NCBI RefSeq assembly: GCF_010095445.2
Contig: NZ_WFGV02000056.1
Span: forward strand, 1-37,794
Length of the DNA: 37,794 nucleotides
From: Pseudomonas sp. TNT3
GTDB taxonomy: Bacteria; Pseudomonadota; Gammaproteobacteria; Pseudomonadales; Pseudomonadaceae
Reading direction: 5' to 3'
Of this stretch, positions 7,438 to 15,012 are shown one piece after another. The first letter of the stretch is position 1; each line of letters opens with the position of its first letter. Below the pieces are notes generated by a model. That model worked only from the letters and a program-made list of their open reading frames with translations. It was not told where the DNA came from and searched no databases. The position numbers were made by a program, and so were the translations under genes.

Positions 7438-8331
7438 ATGAAGACTCCAAAACGCATTGAACCCCTGATCGAGGACGGTCTGGTCGACGAGGTGCTGCGC
7501 CCACTCATGAGTGGTAAAGAAGCAGCTGTTTATGTGGTGCGCTGCGGCAACGAGTTACGTTGCGCGAAGGTCTACAAGGAGGCGAATAAACGAAGTTTCC
7601 GCCAGGCGGCCGAGTATCAGGAAGGCCGCAAGGTACGCAACAGCCGTCAGGCCCGGGCGATGGCCAAGGGTTCCAAGTTCGGCAAGAAAGAAACCGAAGA
7701 CGCCTGGCAGAACGCCGAAGTGGCGGCGCTGTTTCGTCTGGCCGGTGCCGGCGTCCGGGTGCCCAAGCCCTACGACTTCCTGGAAGGCGTGCTGTTGATG
7801 GAACTGGTTGCCGATGAGTACGGCGATGCCGCACCCCGTTTGAACGACGTGGTGTTGGAGCCGGACCAGGCGCGCGAGTATCACGCGTTTCTGATTTCGC
7901 AGATCGTGCTGATGTTGTGTACCGGTCTGGTGCACGGTGACCTGTCCGAGTTCAACGTACTGCTGACCCCGACCGGCCCGGTGATCATCGACTTGCCTCA
8001 AGCGGTAGACGCAGCGGGTAATAACCACGCGTTCAACATGCTGGAGCGGGACGTGGGCAACATGGCTTCTTACTTCGGGCGGTTTGCGCCGGAGTTGAAA
8101 AAGACCAAGTTCGCCAAGGAAATGTGGGCGTTGTATGAAGCCGGCACCTTGCACCCGGCCAGTATCCTGACCGGTGAGTTTGATGAGCCGGAAGAGTTGG
8201 CCGACGTGGGCGGGGTCATTCGCGAGATCGAGGCGGCACGCCTGGATGAAGAGCGCAAGCAAGCGGTGCGCGCGGCGGATGATGCACCCCCCAGCAAAAC
8301 CGAAGAACCGCCTCCACCCTGGATGCAGTGA
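7438..8331 (+). CDS. RIO-type serine/threonine protein kinase
   Basis: 297 residues with the compact RIO kinase core. A glycine-poor ATP loop S25-GKEAAVY is followed by the ATP lysine K44 in CAKVYKEA. The catalytic loop H166-G-D168-LSEFN173 and the metal Asp D185 in IIDLPQAV are all present. The C-terminal 60 residues are charged, then Pro-rich (ending EEPPPPWMQ). RIO kinases of archaea and eukaryotes act in ribosome maturation. Bacterial members are common in proteobacteria but their substrates are poorly known. Arg/Lys-rich stretches at 50-85 would suit RNA or ribosome binding (inference). The ATG at 7438 is preceded by AAAGGA at an unusually long distance (about 16 bases), so translation may be weak. 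It is monocistronic, with a terminator right after. Confidence 0.85.
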   Translation: MKTPKRIEPLIEDGLVDEVLRPLMSGKEAAVYVVRCGNELRCAKVYKEANKRSFRQAAEYQEGRKVRNSRQARAMAKGSKFGKKETEDAWQNAEVAALFRLAGAGVRVPKPYDFLEGVLLMELVADEYGDAAPRLNDVVLEPDQAREYHAFLISQIVLMLCTGLVHGDLSEFNVLLTPTGPVIIDLPQAVDAAGNNHAFNMLERDVGNMASYFGRFAPELKKTKFAKEMWALYEAGTLHPASILTGEFDEPEELADVGGVIREIEAARLDEERKQAVRAADDAPPSKTEEPPPPWMQ

Positions 8332-8341
8332 TCGGTTGACG

Positions 8342-8368
8342 AAAAACCCGGCGCAAGTCGGGTTTTTT
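8342..8368 (+). terminator. Intrinsic terminator after the RIO kinase gene
   Basis: AAAAACCCG at 8342-8350 pairs with CGGGTTTTT at 8359-8367 across an eight-base loop, ending in a run of six T. It begins eleven bases after the kinase stop codon. The A/T tails make it partly bidirectional. Confidence 0.9.
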
Positions 8369-8430
8369 GTGGGTGCGTATTGTCTTGTAGAAATTTACGA
8401 AGCCTGTGATCTTTTGTTGGATCCAAAGCG

Positions 8431-8467
8431 AGATCAAAAGATCGCAGCCTCCGGCAGCTCCTACAGG
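8431..8467. repeat. Single REP half-element supplying a ribosome site
   Basis: AGATCAAAAGATCGCAGCCT followed by CCGGCAGCTCCTACAGG is one arm of the GATCGCAGCC-class REP, matching the right arm at 20681-20710 with small changes. Its final bases (CAGGA, ending at 8468) act as the Shine-Dalgarno of the following MFS gene. Confidence 0.75.
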
Positions 8468-8474
8468 ACTGAAT

Positions 8475-9692
8475 GTGAACACCTCCACCCGCAATGCCCG
8501 GCTCATTGTCAGTGCCCGTCTGGTCTCGGACTTCGGGGCCTTTCTCAACATGGTCGCCCTGGCCACCTACGTTTATCTGCTCAGCAACAGCCCCATGAGC
8601 GTTGGCATTTTTCTCGCCAGCCGAGTGGCCGGGGGGGTGTTCGCCAGCCTGATCGGCACTGCGTTTTATCGCCGTTGGGCCGGGCGGATGCCGTTGATTG
8701 TTTTTGATCTGTTGCGGGCAGGATTGCTGGGTCTGTTGCTGGTACTGCCGGTTGCCCAGCAAGCGCTGCTGTTGCCGGTCATTGCCTTCGGTCTGGGGTT
8801 TGGCAACTCGATGTTCGCCATAGGCCTTAACAGCCAGCTACCCAACCTGATCAAAAGCGAACAGTTGCTCAAGACCAACGCCTGGATTACGTCTGCCTCG
8901 TCAGCGGCCATGGTTGCAGGCAGTCTGGTGGCCGGCTTGTTAGTGGCAGCGTTTGGTTTTGAAACGGTCTTTGCGTTGAACGTCGTCACGTATCTGCTGG
9001 CGGCGCTGTTTATCGTGCCGCTGCGGTTTTCCACGCAAGCCCCTGACGCCGGGACAACTCACGGAAAGGGTGAATGGCCAGCCTTGCGCCAGGGCCTGCG
9101 CGGTACGCCTGTGGTGGCGGCCATGCTCGCCGTCACCATGGCCGATACCTTGGGCAGTGCCGCACACAACGTAGGCTTTCCAATCATTTCAAAACTGCTG
9201 ACCCCTGAGTCGGCCAGCACCACCTTGGGCCTGATGCTGGCGGTCTGGGCCAGCGGCAAGTTCATCGGTGCGCGCATCGCCAGCCGCCTGAAGGGCTCGG
9301 ACAACATCAACCTGGAGCGCCGGTTTTTCTTCGGCGTGTTGCTCATGTCCTGCGGTTTCATCCTGATGTTCCAGCAGCAGACCCTGTATGGCCTGCTGCT
9401 GTTTTCGCTGCCGGCGGGGTTGGGGGATGGTTTTTCGGAAGTCGGACTGATGTCGCGCCTGCAGCGGGAGCCGGAGCATCTGCGCCTGCCGATTTTCAGC
9501 TTTCTGACGCTGCTGCAAATGACCGGTTTCGGCATCGGCATGCTGATCGCCGCGCCGTTCTATTCGTGGTGGACACCCGGTGCGGTGGTGTTGCTGTTCC
9601 ACGGCACTCCCCTCACCACTTTGTTGGTGGTGAAGGGGCTGTCGATCAGGAATGGGCAGGCTCGGCGCAGCAACCCGACGCCAGGCTCTTGA
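8475..9692 (+). CDS. MFS transporter
   Basis: A 405-residue integral membrane protein with about twelve hydrophobic segments and the major-facilitator layout (charged cytoplasmic loop FYRRWAGRMP near 60). I place the start at GTG 8475, with AGGA six bases upstream. An ATG at 8406 in the same frame would add 23 residues that merely translate REP DNA (KRSQPPAAP), so it is rejected. The substrate is unknown; the general look (macrolide-efflux-like MFS_3 type) suggests drug or metabolite export. The 3' end runs 47 bases into the convergent cueR gene. Confidence 0.85.
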   Translation: MNTSTRNARLIVSARLVSDFGAFLNMVALATYVYLLSNSPMSVGIFLASRVAGGVFASLIGTAFYRRWAGRMPLIVFDLLRAGLLGLLLVLPVAQQALLLPVIAFGLGFGNSMFAIGLNSQLPNLIKSEQLLKTNAWITSASSAAMVAGSLVAGLLVAAFGFETVFALNVVTYLLAALFIVPLRFSTQAPDAGTTHGKGEWPALRQGLRGTPVVAAMLAVTMADTLGSAAHNVGFPIISKLLTPESASTTLGLMLAVWASGKFIGARIASRLKGSDNINLERRFFFGVLLMSCGFILMFQQQTLYGLLLFSLPAGLGDGFSEVGLMSRLQREPEHLRLPIFSFLTLLQMTGFGIGMLIAAPFYSWWTPGAVVLLFHGTPLTTLLVVKGLSIRNGQARRSNPTPGS

Positions 9693-10059
9693 GAATCGGA
9701 CAGTCGGGGCGTTGGTCGCCCTGACAGTGCTCGACCAGATCCTGCAGGGTGTCGCGCAACTGGCCCAGTTCGAAGATCTTCTGGTTCAACTCTTCGATGT
9801 GCTGGCGGGCCAGGGCCTTCACATCGGCGCTGGCGCGTTGGCGGTCTTGCCAAAGGGTCAGCAGCTTGCCGACCTCTTCCAGTGAAAATCCAAGGTCTCG
9901 TGAGCGCTTGATGAATGCCAGCGTGTGCAGGTCGTCATCGCCGTAGACGCGGTAACCGCTGTCGGTGCGATGGGCGGCCTTGAGCAAGCCGATGGACTCG
10001 TAGTAACGGATCATCTTTGCGCTCAGACCGCTGCGGCGGGCTGCTTGGCCGATGTTCAT
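9646..10059 (-). CDS. cueR: CueR, copper(I)-responsive MerR-family activator
   Basis: 137 residues. The N-terminus is a winged-helix MerR domain (MNIGQAARRSGLSAKMIRYYE), followed by the long dimer helix at about 80-112. The metal loop has C112 and C120 (HCQGDQRPDC), the same numbering as the Cu(I) ligands of E. coli CueR. There is an extra CC at 130-131. Its ATG overlaps the copA stop as TGATG (10061-10057), with GGAGGA six bases before, so it is translationally coupled to copA and made in the copper-induced message. A TTG one codon earlier is less likely. It should sense cytoplasmic Cu(I) and remodel the two promoters at 12479-12509 and 13112-13142. Confidence 0.95.
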   Translation of the reverse strand: MNIGQAARRSGLSAKMIRYYESIGLLKAAHRTDSGYRVYGDDDLHTLAFIKRSRDLGFSLEEVGKLLTLWQDRQRASADVKALARQHIEELNQKIFELGQLRDTLQDLVEHCQGDQRPDCPILKSLASGCCAEPAHS

Positions 10060-12449
10060 CAATTGTCCTCCAGGTCCTTGGGTTTCCAGGTCTTCAACAG
10101 TAGCGCATTGCTCACCACGCTGACGCTCGACAGTGCCATGGCCGCACCCGCCAGTACCGGATTGAGAAAGCCGAACGCCGCCAGAGGAATGCCGATCAGG
10201 TTGTAAACAAAGGCCCAGAACAGATTCTGCCGGATTTTCGCGTAGGTTTTGCGGCTGATCTCAAGTGCCGCCGGTATCAGTCGCGGATCACCGCGCATCA
10301 GGGTGATTCCCGCTGCGTGCATGGCCACGTCGGTGCCGCCGCCCATGGCAATGCCGATGTCGGCTGCGGCCAAGGCCGGTGCGTCGTTGATGCCGTCGCC
10401 GACCATCGCCACCACGCCGGTTTTTTTGAGTTCGGCGACAGTGGCCGCTTTGTCCGCTGGCAGAACTTCGGCGTGCACATCGGTGATGCCCAGCGCTTCA
10501 GCGACCACTTTGGCGCTGCCGCGGTTGTCGCCGGTCAACAGGTGGCTGCTGATGTTTCGTGCGCTGAGTTGTTGCACAGCTTGCAGCGCACCGGGTTTGA
10601 GCGTGTCACCGAATGCGAACAGACCAAGCACTTTGGGCTCGGGGCTTTGCTCGATCAACCATGACAACGTCCGGCCTTCGGTTTCCCAGGCGCTTGCCGA
10701 CTCGGCCAGCGAACCTGTGTTCAAACCACTTTCTTCGAGCAGGCGACGATTGCCCAGCGCCAACCGACGACCATCAAGCGTGCCGGCAATGCCGCGCCCG
10801 GTCAGGGACTGGCTGTCGGTGACGTCGGCGACCGTCAGGTCGCGCTCGGTGCAGGCATCCAGCACGGCTTTGGCCAGTGGATGCTCACTGCCTCGTTGCA
10901 GGGCGCCAGCGTTTTGCAGCAAGGCATTCTCGTCGCCCTCGACGGCGCTCAGGTGAGCGATACGCGGTGTACCTGAGGTCAACGTGCCGGTCTTGTCGAA
11001 CACCACGGCGCTGACTTCATGGGCACGCTCCAGCGCTTCGGCATCCTTGATCAAAATCCCGTGGCGCGCCGCGACGCCGGTGCCTGCCATGATTGCAGTC
11101 GGTGTCGCCAGGCCCAAGGCACAGGGGCAAGCGATGACCATGACGGCGACGGCATTGATCAGCGCCGTTTCAATCGGTGCGCCGTAAAGCCACCAACCGA
11201 TCAGCGTTGCCAACGCAATCAGCAGGACCGTGGGCACGAATACCTGACTGACTTTATCCACCAGTTTCTGGATCGGCGCTTTCGCGGCTTGCGCGTCTTC
11301 GACCAGGCGGATGATGCGCGCCAATACGGTTTCGGCGCCCAGCGCCTGAGTGCGAACCAACAACCGACCTTCGCCATTGATCGCGCCGCCGGTAACCTTG
11401 TCGCCGGGTTGCTTGGGGACGGGCAGGCTTTCGCCGCTGATCAACGCTTCGTCCGCGTGGCTCTGGCCTTCAACCACTTCACCGTCCACGGGGAAGCGTT
11501 CACCGGGTTTGACCATCACCAGATCATTGAGGCGCAGGGCGCTGATGGCGACGTCGAGCTCGCGGCCATCGATCACCTGAATCGCTCGTTCCGGACGCAG
11601 GGCTTCGAGGGCGCGGATAGCGGAGGCGGTCTGGCGCTTGGCGCGGCTTTCCAGGTACTTGCCCAGCAGGACCAAGGCGATCACCACCGCCGAGGCCTCG
11701 AAGTACAGGTGCGGCATGCGCCCGGCGGCAGTGGCCCATTCATAAATACTCAGGCCATAACCGGCGCTGGTGCCCAGGGCGACCAACAGGTCCATGTTGC
11801 CCGCGCCGGCGCGCACGGCTTTCCAGGCGGCGACATAAAATCGAGCACCGAAAATGAATTGCACCGGGGTGGCCAGCATGAATTGCGCCCAGGCCGGGAG
11901 CATCCAGTGCACACCGAAGGGTTGCAGCAGCATCGGCAAGACCAGCGGCAGGGCAAGGATGAGGGCCATGATCAATATCCAGCGCTCACGGTGCAGGCGC
12001 TGTTGTTGATTGTCGGCAGTCGGGTGTTCGACTTCCCAGACGCTGGCGGAATAACCAGCCTTGTCCACCGCCGCGATCAAGGTTTGCGGATCAACCTGGC
12101 CGAGTAATTCGAGGTGGGCGCGTTCGTTGGCCAGGTTGACGCTGACGCTTTTCACGCCGGGCACCTTGGCCAGCGCACGCTCGACCCGGCCGACGCACGA
12201 TGCGCAGGTCATGCCGTCGATGCTCAGTTCAATGCTCTGTTGCGGCACGCTGTAACCGGCTTTGTGCACGGCGTCCATCAGGGCCGGCAGGCTGTCACTG
12301 GGTGCCTGGATCCTAGCCTGTTCCGTGGCGAGATTGACACTGACAGCCGTGGCGCCGACGACTTTGCTCAAAGCGCGCTCGACGCGCCCCGCGCAACTGG
12401 CGCAGGTCATGCCGGCGATCGGCAGATCGAACGTAGTGGATTCGGACAT
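10059..12449 (-). CDS. copA: CopA, Cu(I)-exporting P1B-type ATPase
   Basis: 796 residues. Two N-terminal metal-binding domains carry GMTCASC (C16/C19 and C82/C85). Eight membrane segments follow, with the Cu(I) site CPC at 441-443, the phosphorylation site D485-KTGTLT, the P1B signature SEHPLAKA near 521, the actuator motif SGES near 339, and GDGINDAPAL late in the ATP domain. It pumps Cu(I) from cytoplasm to periplasm. The ATG at 12449 has GGGAG upstream, and the short leader contains a 7-base hairpin (CTGTAGT/ACTACAG, 12462-12480) close to it. First gene of the copA-cueR operon, under a CueR-type promoter. Confidence 0.97.
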   Translation of the reverse strand: MSESTTFDLPIAGMTCASCAGRVERALSKVVGATAVSVNLATEQARIQAPSDSLPALMDAVHKAGYSVPQQSIELSIDGMTCASCVGRVERALAKVPGVKSVSVNLANERAHLELLGQVDPQTLIAAVDKAGYSASVWEVEHPTADNQQQRLHRERWILIMALILALPLVLPMLLQPFGVHWMLPAWAQFMLATPVQFIFGARFYVAAWKAVRAGAGNMDLLVALGTSAGYGLSIYEWATAAGRMPHLYFEASAVVIALVLLGKYLESRAKRQTASAIRALEALRPERAIQVIDGRELDVAISALRLNDLVMVKPGERFPVDGEVVEGQSHADEALISGESLPVPKQPGDKVTGGAINGEGRLLVRTQALGAETVLARIIRLVEDAQAAKAPIQKLVDKVSQVFVPTVLLIALATLIGWWLYGAPIETALINAVAVMVIACPCALGLATPTAIMAGTGVAARHGILIKDAEALERAHEVSAVVFDKTGTLTSGTPRIAHLSAVEGDENALLQNAGALQRGSEHPLAKAVLDACTERDLTVADVTDSQSLTGRGIAGTLDGRRLALGNRRLLEESGLNTGSLAESASAWETEGRTLSWLIEQSPEPKVLGLFAFGDTLKPGALQAVQQLSARNISSHLLTGDNRGSAKVVAEALGITDVHAEVLPADKAATVAELKKTGVVAMVGDGINDAPALAAADIGIAMGGGTDVAMHAAGITLMRGDPRLIPAALEISRKTYAKIRQNLFWAFVYNLIGIPLAAFGFLNPVLAGAAMALSSVSVVSNALLLKTWKPKDLEDN

Positions 12450-12478
12450 GGGTAACGCTCCCTGTAGTGGATGACTAC

Positions 12479-12509
12479 AGGATCAACCTTGACATGCTGG
12501 CAAGGTCAA
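12479..12509 (-). promoter_or_regulatory. CueR-controlled copA promoter
   Basis: Read on the minus strand: -35 TTGACC (12509-12504), a 19-base spacer and -10 GATCCT (12484-12479). The over-long spacer is the mark of MerR-type activation. Centred in it is a dyad with arms ACCTTG and CAAGGT (12486-12506), matching the Pseudomonas CueR box. The start of copA lies 30 bases downstream. Confidence 0.85.
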
Positions 12510-12540
12510 GCGCCAATTAGCCCCGACCCGTAATCCATAA

Positions 12541-12634
12541 CCTGTGGGAGTACCGCTTGCTCGCGATGAACGATGACGCGGTCTTCTGGATGACCGTGGC
12601 GGCTGCATCGCGAGCAATTTTTGCTCCTACAGGG
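12541..12634. repeat. REP pair between copA promoter and exported-protein gene
   Basis: CCTGTGGGAGTACCGCTTGC with TCGCGATG (12541-12568) faces CATCGCGAGCAATTTTTGCT with CCTACAGG (12606-12634). It ends six bases before the 3' end of the minus-strand gene that follows, so it probably shapes that gene's mRNA end. Confidence 0.8.
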
Positions 12635-12639
12635 GGCCG

Positions 12640-13023
12640 TCAATAACCTAGTGCGGCGGGTTTGAGGTACATCCCTTCCTGCGTCATCGCAATGCGGAAC
12701 TTCAACACATCACCGGCCTTCAGCGTGATGGTCTGCGATCCCGGTGCGAGCATGCCCGGATTGCACCCCGGTGCCTGGCCTGGCAGCAGTTTGAGGCGCA
12801 GGGACACATCGCCCGGTGGCAGGTTGAATGAAGTGCTTTGTTCCTGAAACAGTCGCGCGGACAGCTGATCCTGGAGATAAACGCCGATTTCGCAGTTAGT
12901 CGACACTTCCAGGCGCTCGCGGGAAATGATCAGCACTCCGTAGTCCTCCCCAGCGGCGTAGACCGAAGGCGCGGCGGCGAAGAGGCTGAGAAAGCCAAAC
13001 AGGCTGAGAGCTGACCAGCGCAT
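12640..13023 (-). CDS. Small exported protein of unknown function in the copper block
   Basis: 127 residues from the ATG at 13023 (AGGAG eight bases upstream); an earlier in-frame start at 13050 would put nine polar residues before the signal sequence. Residues 1-24 are a Sec signal (MRWSALSLFGFLSLFAAAPS, cleavage about VYA-AGED), with no lipobox. The mature part is about 100 residues, predicted mostly beta, with two Cys (STNCEIG, APGCNPG) that could form a disulfide, and several Met near the C-terminus. I do not recognise the family. It sits between copA and copZ, divergent from copZ, and its start is only 90 bases from the copZ CueR box, so copper control is possible but unproven. Confidence 0.8.
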   Translation of the reverse strand: MRWSALSLFGFLSLFAAAPSVYAAGEDYGVLIISRERLEVSTNCEIGVYLQDQLSARLFQEQSTSFNLPPGDVSLRLKLLPGQAPGCNPGMLAPGSQTITLKAGDVLKFRIAMTQEGMYLKPAALGY

Positions 13024-13111
13024 GGCTGAATCTCCTGATGTCGAAGTCATTGATGTACGCAGCTTGGCCGAGCGCGGCAGCGAATGCCAGCCCGGCCGAT
13101 GATTTCAGAAC

Positions 13112-13142
13112 TTGACCTTGTCATGGTGGCAAGCTTGAGACT
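13112..13142 (+). promoter_or_regulatory. CueR-type promoter of copZ
   Basis: -35 TTGACC at 13112-13117, a 19-base spacer, and -10 GAGACT at 13137-13142. The imperfect dyad ACCTTG...CAAGCT spans 13115-13135. It has the same spacing and the same arms as the copA box at 12486-12506 except one base, and lies 32 bases before the copZ ATG. Confidence 0.82.
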
Positions 13143-13173
13143 GCCGTCAAACCTCATCTACAGGAGTCATCCC

Positions 13174-13371
13174 ATGCAAGTATTCAACGTTCAAGGCATG
13201 TCCTGCGGTCACTGCGTCAAAACCATCACCCAGGCCTTGCAAGCGAAGGATCCGGCAGCGAGCGTGCGCATTGATCTGGCGGCAAAAGAAGTCGGGGTTG
13301 AGAGCGCCTTGTCAGTCGAGCAGGTGATCGGCGCGATCACTGAAGAGGGCTATGAGGTGAAAGTCGCCTGA
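13174..13371 (+). CDS. copZ: CopZ-type cytoplasmic copper chaperone
   Basis: 65 residues forming a single HMA ferredoxin-like domain. The Cu(I) motif GMSCGHC gives C11 and C14. The ATG at 13174 has CAGGAG seven bases before; longer starts are not supported. It should carry Cu(I) to the N-terminal domains of CopA and buffer it in the cytoplasm. Its own CueR-type promoter separates it from the copA-cueR operon, so chaperone and pump are induced together but from opposite strands. Confidence 0.95.
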   Translation: MQVFNVQGMSCGHCVKTITQALQAKDPAASVRIDLAAKEVGVESALSVEQVIGAITEEGYEVKVA

Positions 13372-13466
13372 GGCTTTTTATTAGTTAGCGACCTATCGGA
13401 ATGTTCAAGGCGTCCATGCGCAGCTAGACTGTGGGGCTGTTGCTTTCTTGTCCCACTGGATGCCTG

Positions 13467-14663
13467 ATGAATTTCCGTAGCATTTTGATACTTGGCGCCC
13501 TGAGCGCTTTCGGGCCGCTGGCGATCGATTTTTACTTGCCTGCTTTCCCGGCGATGGCTTTGGCTTTCGGCACCGATGAGCAGCATGTGCAGTTGACGCT
13601 GGCGGCCTACTTCCTTGGCTTGTCTATTGGTCAACTGGTCTACGGTCCGATAGCGGATCGGTTTGGGCGCCGCATTCCTTTGTTGAGCGGTGTCGTCCTG
13701 TTTACCCTTGCCTCGCTGGCTTGTGCCTTCGCACCGAATCTTGAATGGCTGATGGGCGCGCGCTTTATCCAGGCCTTGGGTGGGTGCGCGGGGATGGTAA
13801 TTTCGCGGGCGATCGTCAGCGACAAATGCGATGCGGTGGGCTCGGCAAAAGTCTTTTCACAGCTGATGCTGGTGATGGGCCTGGCACCGATTCTCGCGCC
13901 GATGCTGGGCGGATTGCTGGTTAATACCACGGGCTGGCAGTCGATATTCCTGGTGCTCACCGGTTTCAGTGCGCTGGCGGCATTGGCTGTGGCGCTTGGC
14001 TTGCCGGAGAGCATGCCCGCTCACCTGCCGCGGCAACCGTTGTCAGGTGCATTACGCCAGTACGGTCGTTTGTTGATGGCCCCGGTGTTCCTCGGCCACG
14101 CCTTGACCGGCGGTATTGCGATCGCCGGGATGTTTGCCTACATCGCCGGTTCTCCGTTTGTGTTCATCAAGCTCTATGGCGTGCCGCCCGAACATTTCGG
14201 CTGGCTGTTCGGTACCAATGCGGCGGGGTTCATTCTGGTCGCGCAGGTGAATGCCCGGTTGTTGGCCAAGCGTGGTCCGGCGTTCCTGCTGGTACGAGCC
14301 GTGTGGGTCTACCTGGCTGCCGGACTGGCGCTGTTGGCCGTCAGCTCGCTGCACACCGAGCACTTGTGGCCGCTACTGATTCCGCTGTTTATCTGCATCG
14401 CCAGTCTTGGCTGCATTCTCCCGAACGCGTCGGCGTGTGCGATGAATGGACAGGGCGCTCGCGCTGGCAGTGCGTCAGCGTTGCTCGGTTGCCTGCAATT
14501 CAGTGTCGCCGCCGGGGCTGCAGCGCTGGTGGGGATTTTGTACGACGGCACCGCCGTGCCGATGGCCATGGTCATCAGCTTGTGCGGGATTCTGGTGGTG
14601 AGTGCAGCAATGCTCACCCGACGTCTGCAAAATGCCCGGGCGCTGGCGCAAGCTCAGGCCTGA
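13467..14663 (+). CDS. Bcr/CflA-family multidrug efflux MFS transporter
   Basis: 398 residues, twelve membrane segments. Residues 1-30 (AFGPLAIDFYLPAFP) and the loop GPIADRFGRRIPLL give the Bcr/CflA signature of drug:proton antiporters, acting in the inner membrane on compounds such as bicyclomycin or sulfonamides in characterised members. The start is the ATG at 13467. A GTG at 13431 would add twelve residues with no ribosome site, though the SD before 13467 is weak too. It follows copZ by about 95 bases with no clear terminator between, so partial readthrough from the copper promoter cannot be excluded. Confidence 0.88.
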   Translation: MNFRSILILGALSAFGPLAIDFYLPAFPAMALAFGTDEQHVQLTLAAYFLGLSIGQLVYGPIADRFGRRIPLLSGVVLFTLASLACAFAPNLEWLMGARFIQALGGCAGMVISRAIVSDKCDAVGSAKVFSQLMLVMGLAPILAPMLGGLLVNTTGWQSIFLVLTGFSALAALAVALGLPESMPAHLPRQPLSGALRQYGRLLMAPVFLGHALTGGIAIAGMFAYIAGSPFVFIKLYGVPPEHFGWLFGTNAAGFILVAQVNARLLAKRGPAFLLVRAVWVYLAAGLALLAVSSLHTEHLWPLLIPLFICIASLGCILPNASACAMNGQGARAGSASALLGCLQFSVAAGAAALVGILYDGTAVPMAMVISLCGILVVSAAMLTRRLQNARALAQAQA

Positions 14664-14670
14664 GGCGGAC

Positions 14671-14844
14671 TCAACCAGCCGCGCGCTGCGGCTGGTTCTG
14701 GGGAAATTGATGAGGGGCGTGCAGACGCGCTTCGAGTGTGCGCGTGAAGGCCAGCGCTTCAGCTTCGCTGCGGAATGTCACGGCGTGCTGGTCCAGACGA
14801 ACTTGCCATTGGGACTTGGCCACTTCTTTTATCAGGATATTCAT
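14671..14844 (-). CDS. Small conserved-looking cytoplasmic protein, unknown function
   Basis: 57 residues starting MNILIKEVAKSQWQVRLDQH, then FRSEAEALAFTRTLEARLHA and a Pro/Gln-rich tail. The ATG at 14844 has an excellent ribosome site (AGGAGG, six bases before), so I trust it despite its size. A longer frame back to 14928 has no such signal. The pattern beta-beta-helix (W.V, then eA.aF...L) resembles tiny DUF2188-like proteins, but this is weak. No signal peptide or Cys. It ends eight bases from the convergent MFS gene, with a shared hairpin between the two. Confidence 0.75.
   Translation of the reverse strand: MNILIKEVAKSQWQVRLDQHAVTFRSEAEALAFTRTLEARLHAPHQFPQNQPQRAAG
14673..14697. terminator. 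Stem-loop between convergent genes
   Basis: AACCAGCCGC at 14673-14682 and GCGGCTGGTT at 14688-14697 form a perfect ten-base stem with loop GCGCT. It overlaps the stop region of the small minus-strand gene and lies ten bases after the MFS stop. Neither side has a T-run, so it is a hairpin with possible terminator or mRNA-end role rather than a textbook terminator. Confidence 0.5.
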
Positions 14845-15012
14845 TGCTGACCTCCTATCGGTAAAAGACTGCATCGCAGAAGACCCGATTGTAGTCCTCA
14901 ATACGATCGTAATTGTGACGAAGGTCAAGCTTCGGACTGACGGTTTGAACGTTCAGAACAGAGCAGCCTGTGGCCGTATCCACACAAGGCCGCAATGTTT
15001 TGAATTATATTT

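Noticed and set aside
8406..8474. Upstream ATG start for the MFS transporter
   Set aside because: The added residues are REP-encoded and no ribosome site precedes it; GTG 8475 has a well-placed AGGA.
11019..12107. 362-residue plus-strand open frame inside copA
   Set aside because: Antisense to copA, whose motifs are complete; the product is repetitive Gln/Gly/Asp/Arg with no fold signature.
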